Source: GWB1-37-8 sp964603935 (lineage in GTDB: Bacteria > Patescibacteriota > Microgenomatia > Levybacterales > UBA12049). Taken from it: DNA of 10,519 bases. Where the stretch lies: the NCBI GenBank assembly GCA_964603935.1, contig CAZRWL010000029.1:1-10519 (forward strand), read 5' to 3'. Of the stretch, positions 6,611-10,519 are shown piece after piece. The position numbers and the translations under genes were made by a program. The stretch's first letter is position 1; each line of letters starts with the position of its first letter. Under the pieces are notes generated by a model that did not search any database, was not told the DNA's origin, and saw only the letters and a program-made list of their open reading frames with translations.

Positions 6611-6660
6611 CAGGTAGAACCTCGGCAAGACTTATTTTTCCGCTTGCTGTCTTAGGTCTC
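6611..6660 (-). ncRNA. L10 leader RNA (ribosomal protein autoregulatory element)
   Basis: The minus-strand leader contains AGACAGCAAGC, then CTTGCCGAGGT, the hallmark halves of the L10 leader that mimics the L10(L12) binding site of 23S rRNA. A base helix pairs AGACCT with AGGTTCT (one bulge), and an inner helix pairs GCAAG with CTTGC; the GCCGAGG side fits the kink-turn of the family. Bound L10-L12 would favour the attenuator immediately downstream and lower rplJ-rplL expression. The element lies between the promoter at 6664-6692 and rplJ. Confidence 0.85.
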
Positions 6661-6663
6661 AAT

Positions 6664-6692
6664 ATATTATCATAACTTATTTTAATATGCAA
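6664..6692 (-). promoter_or_regulatory. Promoter of the rplJ-rplL operon
   Basis: On the minus strand the -35 is TTGCAT (plus 6687-6692), then a 17-base spacer, then the -10 TAATAT (plus 6664-6669) preceded by TG as an extended -10. Transcription would begin just before the L10 leader, giving about 80 bases of regulated 5' UTR. Confidence 0.75.
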
Positions 6693-6706
6693 GAGTTTTT
6701 TGCCTC

Positions 6707-6736
6707 TTGACAAAGGTTGCTATACTTTGCTATCTT
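6707..6736 (+). promoter_or_regulatory. Candidate promoter of the HTH gene
   Basis: A perfect TTGACA lies at 6707-6712, with TATCTT at 6731-6736 after an 18-base spacer. It is back to back with the rplJ promoter, the two -35 boxes being 14 bases apart. TATACT at 6771-6776 is an alternative -10 that would give a leaderless message, but it lacks a good -35. Confidence 0.45.
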
Positions 6737-6751
6737 CTAACCACATAACAA

Positions 6752-6766
6752 TTATAATGATTATAA
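6752..6766. promoter_or_regulatory. Inverted repeat, candidate autoregulatory operator
   Basis: TTATAAT-G-ATTATAA has perfect 7-base arms around one base, 19 bases upstream of the HTH start. Its place between promoter and gene suggests an operator for the small DNA-binding protein. AT-rich composition lowers its significance. Confidence 0.35.
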
Positions 6767-6785
6767 AAGTTATACTCTTAAGCGT

Positions 6786-6992
6786 ATGATTAATCAAACA
6801 ATATCAATAGACAATCTTCCCGATCTTCTCACTGTCCGCGAAGTCGCGCAAATTCTCAGGGTCTCCCCTCTCACCATCAAAAGATGGGGCAAAAGAGGAA
6901 AGTTACCCGCAATCAGAATCAACTCAAGAGGCGACAGACGCTACAAAAAAGAAGCAGTCCTCTGGCTGCTTGGTATTCAACCAAAAGTGTAG
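6786..6992 (+). CDS. Excisionase/MerR-type helix-turn-helix DNA-binding protein
   Basis: A 68-residue protein made almost entirely of one DNA-binding domain of the excisionase (HTH_17) type. Residues 14-32 (LLTVREVAQILRVSPLTIK) are the helix-turn-helix, 33-48 (RWGKRGKLPAIRINSR) the recognition segment and wing, and 50-60 (DRRYKKEAVLWL) the closing helix. Such proteins act as excision factors of mobile elements or as small transcription regulators. It diverges from rplJ and sits beside a transposase and gene debris, which favours a mobile origin, though no integrase is present in the window. There is no Shine-Dalgarno before the ATG. The family call is strong; the target is unknown. Confidence 0.85.
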   Translation: MINQTISIDNLPDLLTVREVAQILRVSPLTIKRWGKRGKLPAIRINSRGDRRYKKEAVLWLLGIQPKV

Positions 6993-7040
6993 TAGGATTC
7001 GTACAGCGCGGTTATTTCCGTAGCAGATAGGGCGCGGTTG
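6978..7040 (-). pseudogene. Remnant of the 3' end of a LamG-domain gene
   Basis: The minus strand reads NRALSATEITALYESY and then a few codons to a TGA at 6978-6980. This is the C-terminal signature of the LamG modules in the gene at 7875-9992 (RTLSQTEITALYESY there, RALSATEITGLYQEY in its second module). Bases 6998-7021 match 7884-7907 at 24 of 24 positions. Upstream of this fragment the homology is lost and REP and transposase sequence begins. It looks like the tail of a second or longer LamG gene cut off by the transposase cassette. The last bases overlap the 3' end of the HTH gene on the other strand. Confidence 0.7.
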
Positions 7041-7060
7041 CAGCAATTTGCATTCCTTGA

Positions 7061-7087
7061 GTTCCGCAAGGCCTCGCCTTGCGGAAC
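7061..7087. repeat. REP-like palindrome downstream of the transposase
   Basis: Perfect 12-base arms GTTCCGCAAGGC and GCCTTGCGGAAC flank a CTC loop. It lies 6 bases beyond the transposase stop. There is no T-run on either side, so it is not a terminator. It is the most complete copy of the repeat found at 7271 and 7806. Confidence 0.85.
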
Positions 7088-7093
7088 ATATTC

Positions 7094-7777
7094 TCATTCT
7101 TCCTCCAAGGCAATTTCTTGCGAAAACTGGCCATCATCACTTTGCTTAACAAAACTTTCGTAAGAAAGATTAGGATTTGTTTGACCGAAGTACGATAAAA
7201 TTTCTTCGGGATGAACCCATGCAGTTTTTCTCTGACCAAGATATTCAGGATACGAGCACGGTTGCTTTTCCCGCAAGGCCTCGCCTTGCGGAACTAACGC
7301 TTGCCTATGAATGTAACGGGAAAGATGCAAAAAATGCGCCTCGGAAGTAAGCAAAATAGCTTTATATACTCCTTGATATAAAGATCCTACTCTTTTGTAT
7401 TTTCTATTAAAATACATCGTATATCGCGTGCAAAGAGAATTCATGAATTTATCTATGGATCCGGCATTTTTTTGTTTTATGAAAAAATGGAAATGGTTAG
7501 GCATTAGACAATAAGCAAGCAGTATTATTTCATCGTAAAAATTATTCATCCGCAGACACCTTAAAATCTTATCTTTCTCTATCCAGAGAGTGTTGCTATC
7601 TGCTAGTTTTTTCTGCAGTTCTTTTTCATTTCTTTTAAGCAAATATTCTTTCAAATAAGAAAGGAAAACGGCATAATCTTGCTTATCTAAAAAAATAATT
7701 CTTTTCTCCACTCCCCGATTATAGATATGATAATAGCCATTTTCCAGATATTGTTTGCGAGAGTTTTTAGCAGGCAT
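7094..7777 (-). CDS. REP-associated tyrosine transposase (IS200-like Y1, RAYT)
   Basis: A 227-residue HUH-type single-strand DNA transposase. It starts with the family pattern NGYYHIYNRGVEKRIIF (about 13-29). The metal-binding HUH motif is HFH at 95-97 within LMPNHFHFFIKQ. The catalytic tyrosine is most likely Y119 in RYTMYFNRKY, followed by GSLYQGVYKAIL. Residues about 150-158 (LHLSRYIHR) and 176-197 (YPEYLGQRKTAWVHPEEILSYF) are typical of the family. Residues 163-169 (PQGEALR) are encoded by a REP palindrome lying in frame. All key motifs are intact, so it is probably active. REP palindromes bracket it, as expected for a RAYT with its substrates. It has no Shine-Dalgarno. Confidence 0.92.
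   Translation of the reverse strand: MPAKNSRKQYLENGYYHIYNRGVEKRIIFLDKQDYAVFLSYLKEYLLKRNEKELQKKLADSNTLWIEKDKILRCLRMNNFYDEIILLAYCLMPNHFHFFIKQKNAGSIDKFMNSLCTRYTMYFNRKYKRVGSLYQGVYKAILLTSEAHFLHLSRYIHRQALVPQGEALREKQPCSYPEYLGQRKTAWVHPEEILSYFGQTNPNLSYESFVKQSDDGQFSQEIALEEE
7271..7291. repeat. REP-like palindrome inside the transposase gene
   Basis: Arms CCGCAAGGC (7271-7279) and GCCTTGCGG (7283-7291) flank CTC, matching the core of the palindrome at 7061-7087. It is read in frame as PQGEALR (residues 163-169) without breaking the gene. Confidence 0.85.
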
Positions 7778-7805
7778 ATATTTACACTATCATACATTTT
7801 TTACT

Positions 7806-7849
7806 TCCGCAAGGCCTCGCCTTGTGGACTACAAGGCGAGGCCTTGTAG
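7806..7849. repeat. Double REP-like palindrome upstream of the transposase
   Basis: There are two adjacent hairpins: TCCGCAAGGC / GCCTTGTGGA around CTC (7806-7828, one wobble), and CTACAAGGC / GCCTTGTAG around GAG (7829-7849). The 15-base cores are also reverse complements of each other, so the pair can form one larger cruciform. This paired, opposed layout resembles BIME units of REP elements. Confidence 0.85.
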
Positions 7850-7874
7850 ATTCTCTTGTAGGTTCTTGCAGATG

Positions 7875-9992
7875 CTAATAGCTTTCGTACAGCGCGGTTA
7901 TTTCCGTTTGAGAAAGAGTGCGATTGTAATATCGCACATCATCTATACTGCCTGCCCAGTGGTCGCCGGCCGCGCCTCCATCTGCAAATCCCACACGAAA
8001 CGAACCGGTATTGGCGGCAAGCGTTGTGCCGGTTGCATCTGTTCCGCCGGCAGGCAAAACCCCATCCACATATATTCTCGTACTCGTCCCGTCCCATGTA
8101 CCTACCACAAGATGCCAAAGACTATCTTCAAGATCTACGGATATCTGCCCATTCTGCGCGCCGACAAACAGGTTGAGGTAGTTCGTGTTGTAATAATACA
8201 GTCTAAACCCGTTTGTGCCATCCCATTTTGAAGCGATGAATTTACTTGCGGAAATAGTTCCTGTTTTTATCCATGCTGAAATCGACATTGCGCTTGAAGT
8301 TTCCAGACTCCCATTTGAGGGATCTCCCATATTGATATCCGTAGTGGAACCGTCAAAACTGTAGGCCTTGTTGGCTTGGCCTTTGCGGTCGGTTGTTTGG
8401 GTTGTGCCGGTAAGCGTTCCATTATTCTCGTACGGTGTTGAATCCATGGCGTTGCCGTCTAATTTCCACTGTCCGATTAACCCTTTCTGCAGATTGGAAA
8501 CCTGAATTCCCGGATCGTATTCCTGATACAAACCTGTGATTTCCGTAGCAGACAGCGCGCGGTTATAGATACGAACGTCGTCCATATCTCCGTCCCAGAA
8601 TGTAGCTTCGGTTTGATTTCTGTTGGCTCCAATCCCGGCTCGGGAAAATGTAGCGGTTTGAATGTCTGTCATCCAGTCGCCTACGGCTCCGCTCCCAAGT
8701 TGGCCGGTGATGGAGCTCGCGCGCTCGACTCCGTCAATATAGTTTTTATAGCTGCTGCCGTCTGAAACAATTGCGAAATGATGCCATTTCCCATCTCCCG
8801 CAATTTCCAAACCGATATTATCATCTGTCAGCCAGCCGATGTAGTTTGAACCGTCAACCCGAAAGAAAATGCCAAACTTTCCGTCGCTTGCCCGAAGAAA
8901 CCATTGAAACCTCCCGTCGTTGGAATCGTCGCTTCTGCCTCCTCCCATCAATGTCAAATTGTTGGCGCCAACCGCATCCAGCTTTGCCCAAGCAACAATA
9001 GTCCCCTGCGTATCATTTTTGATAGTAGCTGTAAGGCTATCTACCCGTATGATATCGTCCGACCCATTAAAGCTGTAGGCTTTTGAGGATTGTCCTTTTC
9101 TGTCTGTGGTTAAAGCAATGTTTGTACCTGCGGTCGTGCCGTTGCTTTCGTAAGTCGTTGAGTCTTTCGTGTTTCCGTCCATTTTCCACTGTCCCAAAAG
9201 CCCTTTTTGCAGATCACTGATTTGCACAGATGGATTATACGAATCGTATAAAGCTATGATTTCCGCGGATGAAAGCGCGCGGTTATAAATGCGCACATCG
9301 TCCATTAAAGCATCAAGATTGGTTACTGTTCCGGCGCTGTCTGCAAATAACAAAGCGTTGTTGTTCTGAACCATAGAACTTACTGCCACTCCCGTTGGCC
9401 CTTTTACCTTTGCTCCATCCTTGTACAGAGTAAGCGTTGAATTGCTGTATGTTCCCACCCAATGAGTCCAAACTCCTGCCGTAAGAGTTGAATTAATAGA
9501 TGTGTTAGCGGCTCCGTCGCCAACTTCCCAATATATAGTAGTGCCTATTGTCCATAAAGAATACGGACCCAAAGGACTGTTGCCGCCGGCTCCGCCTTTG
9601 CTCACTATTCCTTTTGTTCCGGTAGTTTGCACGTTCACCCAGACCGATACTGTAACTGCGGTAGTCAAGTCTAAGCTGGAACCGGTAGTATCCGAAACCG
9701 AAATATTAGTTGACGCTCCTCCGTCAAAATCATACGCTTTGTTGGCTGTTCCTTTGCGGTCGGTTGTTTGGGTTGTGCCGGTAAGCGTTCCATTGTGTTG
9801 GTAAGGAGTTGAGTCCATGGCGTTTCCATCCATTTTCCACCACCCGACCAGTCCTTTTTGTAAATCTATGCTTGTGGATGTCCCGCTTCCCGCTCCGATA
9901 AAAATCGCAGCGCCGGCAGCAGTCACGCCAAAAATAATAATTAGAATTACTATTACCAATGGCGAAAGTAAAAGTTTTTTCTTTATCCTCAT
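7875..9992 (-). CDS. Membrane-anchored protein with three LamG (concanavalin-like) modules
   Basis: A 705-residue surface protein. Residues 1-34 are a basic start and a membrane segment (LVIVILIIIFGVTAAGAAIF). Three tandem LamG/Laminin_G_3 modules follow: 44-260, 261-500 and 501-705. Each begins LQKGL-x-G-x-W-K-x-DGN and ends with the DDVR-x-YNR-x-LS-x-x-EI-x-x-LY signature. Such jelly-roll modules bind carbohydrates or proteins on the outside of cells, so attachment is the likely role; the ligand is unknown. Bases 8380-8423 and 9751-9794 (modules 3 and 1) are identical, showing recent duplication or conversion. The ATG overlaps the stop of the preceding four-helix-bundle gene by ATGA. A remnant of a similar 3' end lies beyond the transposase at 6978-7040. 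Confidence 0.88.
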   Translation of the reverse strand: MRIKKKLLLSPLVIVILIIIFGVTAAGAAIFIGAGSGTSTSIDLQKGLVGWWKMDGNAMDSTPYQHNGTLTGTTQTTDRKGTANKAYDFDGGASTNISVSDTTGSSLDLTTAVTVSVWVNVQTTGTKGIVSKGGAGGNSPLGPYSLWTIGTTIYWEVGDGAANTSINSTLTAGVWTHWVGTYSNSTLTLYKDGAKVKGPTGVAVSSMVQNNNALLFADSAGTVTNLDALMDDVRIYNRALSSAEIIALYDSYNPSVQISDLQKGLLGQWKMDGNTKDSTTYESNGTTAGTNIALTTDRKGQSSKAYSFNGSDDIIRVDSLTATIKNDTQGTIVAWAKLDAVGANNLTLMGGGRSDDSNDGRFQWFLRASDGKFGIFFRVDGSNYIGWLTDDNIGLEIAGDGKWHHFAIVSDGSSYKNYIDGVERASSITGQLGSGAVGDWMTDIQTATFSRAGIGANRNQTEATFWDGDMDDVRIYNRALSATEITGLYQEYDPGIQVSNLQKGLIGQWKLDGNAMDSTPYENNGTLTGTTQTTDRKGQANKAYSFDGSTTDINMGDPSNGSLETSSAMSISAWIKTGTISASKFIASKWDGTNGFRLYYYNTNYLNLFVGAQNGQISVDLEDSLWHLVVGTWDGTSTRIYVDGVLPAGGTDATGTTLAANTGSFRVGFADGGAAGDHWAGSIDDVRYYNRTLSQTEITALYESY
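8380..8423. repeat. 44-base identical repeat, copy in LamG module 3
   Basis: Identical over 44 bases to 9751-9794 in module 1 of the same gene, covering the GTLTGTTQTTDRKG coding stretch. Flanking bases differ, so identity is local. The corresponding part of module 2 has diverged. Confidence 0.85.
9751..9794. repeat. 44-base identical repeat, copy in LamG module 1
   Basis: This is the partner of 8380-8423. The two direct copies lie about 1.37 kb apart, and recombination between them would remove two modules in frame. Confidence 0.85.
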
Positions 9993-10519
9993 AATTTATT
10001 CTTTTCTGCTTTTATAATTTTTTCCTGCAAACCAAAAATTGTCCGCTTTAAAAGATAATCTATCTTGTTTATAAATTCAATAAAGAGTTCATAAGTAAGA
10101 TCTTTTGCTTGAATTTCCCGTCCCGTATATTCCCGTAATCTTTCCCGTAATTTCCCATATCTAACTGGATTATTGCGGGAATTTACGGGAGGATAAGGGA
10201 ATTTAAGGGAAGGGGTTGGGATTGGAAACTTACCGGATTTTAGATAACCATCAGCATATAATCTTTCTATGTCGCCTCTCACTTCGGTCAGTGAAGCTTG
10301 GGAAAAACCTAAATAATCAAGATATTCTTTTGTAGATGGTCTTGCCCATCCTTCTTCAATTGTTGCAACCATACTCCTAGCCGCATCTTCAAGTTGAGTT
10401 TTTCTTCTGAATTGATGGCTTGGGATAATTTCAAGATAAAGCTGTATCAAATCCCGTAAAAGCGAAGCTGTTTGCCAATATGCAGATGCTTTGTATCCCT
10501 GCGGGCTTTGCCATTGACG
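9989..10519 (-). CDS. Four-helix-bundle protein (S23/TIGR02436-like), 5' end beyond the window
   Basis: The frame is open from the window edge to the stop at 9989 (176 codons visible); a TTG at 10450 is not the true start because family-like sequence continues upstream (YKASAYWQTASLLRDLIQLY). The core FRRKTQLEDAARSMVATIEEGWARP, then KEYLDYLGFSQASLTEVRGDIER, is the family's first helices and loop, and LTYELFIEFINKIDYLLKRT a late helix. Relatives are small helical proteins first known from 23S rRNA intervening sequences; their cellular role is unclear. Between ADGYLKSG and REIQAKDL lies a Pro/Arg-rich insert encoded by a 10-base repeat array. The TGA overlaps the LamG start (ATGA), implying coupled translation. 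Confidence 0.8.
   Translation of the reverse strand, partial: RQWQSPQGYKASAYWQTASLLRDLIQLYLEIIPSHQFRRKTQLEDAARSMVATIEEGWARPSTKEYLDYLGFSQASLTEVRGDIERLYADGYLKSGKFPIPTPSLKFPYPPVNSRNNPVRYGKLRERLREYTGREIQAKDLTYELFIEFINKIDYLLKRTIFGLQEKIIKAEKNKL
10121..10210. repeat. Inverted pair of degenerate 10-base repeats inside a gene
   Basis: On the plus strand TCCC units begin at 10121, 10131, 10143 and 10153. GGGA units, their inverse, begin at 10177, 10187, 10197 and 10207. TCCCGTAATTTCCC (10143-10156) pairs with GGGAATTTACGGGA (10177-10190) with one mismatch, giving a strong hairpin. The array lies within the four-helix-bundle reading frame and keeps it open. Confidence 0.75.

Noticed and set aside
6578..6628. 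TTG start for rplJ adding 17 residues
   Set aside because: The extension runs through the attenuator hairpin and L10 leader; L10 proteins begin near the ATG at 6577.
7061..7087. Terminator after the transposase gene
   Set aside because: It is a strong hairpin but has no T-run on either strand, and it matches the REP core found elsewhere.
7061..7849. Possible CRISPR array from the repeated palindromes
   Set aside because: The copies are irregularly spaced, one is in a coding gene, and there are no uniform spacers; they fit REP elements.
7755..8231. Plus-strand ORF of 158 codons
   Set aside because: It is antisense to the end of LamG module 3 and crosses the REP palindromes; the composition is unlike a protein gene.
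1..10519. Alternative genetic code (UGA read as Gly, as in Gracilibacteria and SR1)
   Set aside because: TGA ends rplJ, the transposase and the four-helix-bundle gene at natural protein ends, and no gene needs read-through.

Overview
The window looks like part of the chromosome of a Candidate Phyla Radiation (Patescibacteria) bacterium, probably of the Microgenomates type. This is inferred from several traits taken together: AT-rich DNA; membrane-anchored surface proteins with Thr-Pro linkers and a conserved N-terminal 'PLTI...QQETRxRA' anchor; triple-LamG and four-helix-bundle proteins; a REP-type tyrosine transposase; weak or absent Shine-Dalgarno sites on most genes; and the standard code, with TGA used as stop. 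No marker in the window fixes the lineage.

Bases 1-113 hold the start of an unidentified minus-strand ORF facing gene 1, with a perfect 16-bp palindrome between them. Bases 113-4159 carry three tandem plus-strand genes for anchored extracellular proteins: an M64-like zinc metalloprotease with a C-terminal dockerin-like repeat, a cysteine-rich Thr/Pro-linker protein that also ends in a dockerin-like repeat, and a cohesin-like protein. Together they could form a non-cellulosomal cohesin/dockerin surface assembly. Bases 4271-5433 hold an unknown cytoplasmic protein with a strong, apparently leaderless promoter, then a secreted DUF5666-like protein with an ideal Shine-Dalgarno and a clear terminator.

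Bases 5517-6692 are the minus-strand rplJ-rplL operon (ribosomal proteins L10 and L7/L12), complete with promoter, L10 leader RNA and an attenuator hairpin just before rplJ. The rplJ-rplL spacer is made of two opposed arrays of degenerate 7-base repeats, and a short array of the same unit lies in frame inside rplJ. Divergent from rplJ is a small excisionase/MerR-type helix-turn-helix gene.

Bases 6993-7874 are a mobile, scarred region: a remnant of the 3' end of a LamG gene, then a REP-associated tyrosine transposase bracketed by REP-like palindromes, one more of which sits in frame within the transposase gene itself. Bases 7875-10519 hold a minus-strand pair: a four-helix-bundle protein (cut by the window edge) whose stop overlaps, by ATGA, the start of a membrane-anchored protein with three LamG modules. 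The four-helix-bundle gene contains a second inverted pair of degenerate short repeats, with a 10-base unit. The recurring theme is short periodic or palindromic repeats tolerated inside real genes.
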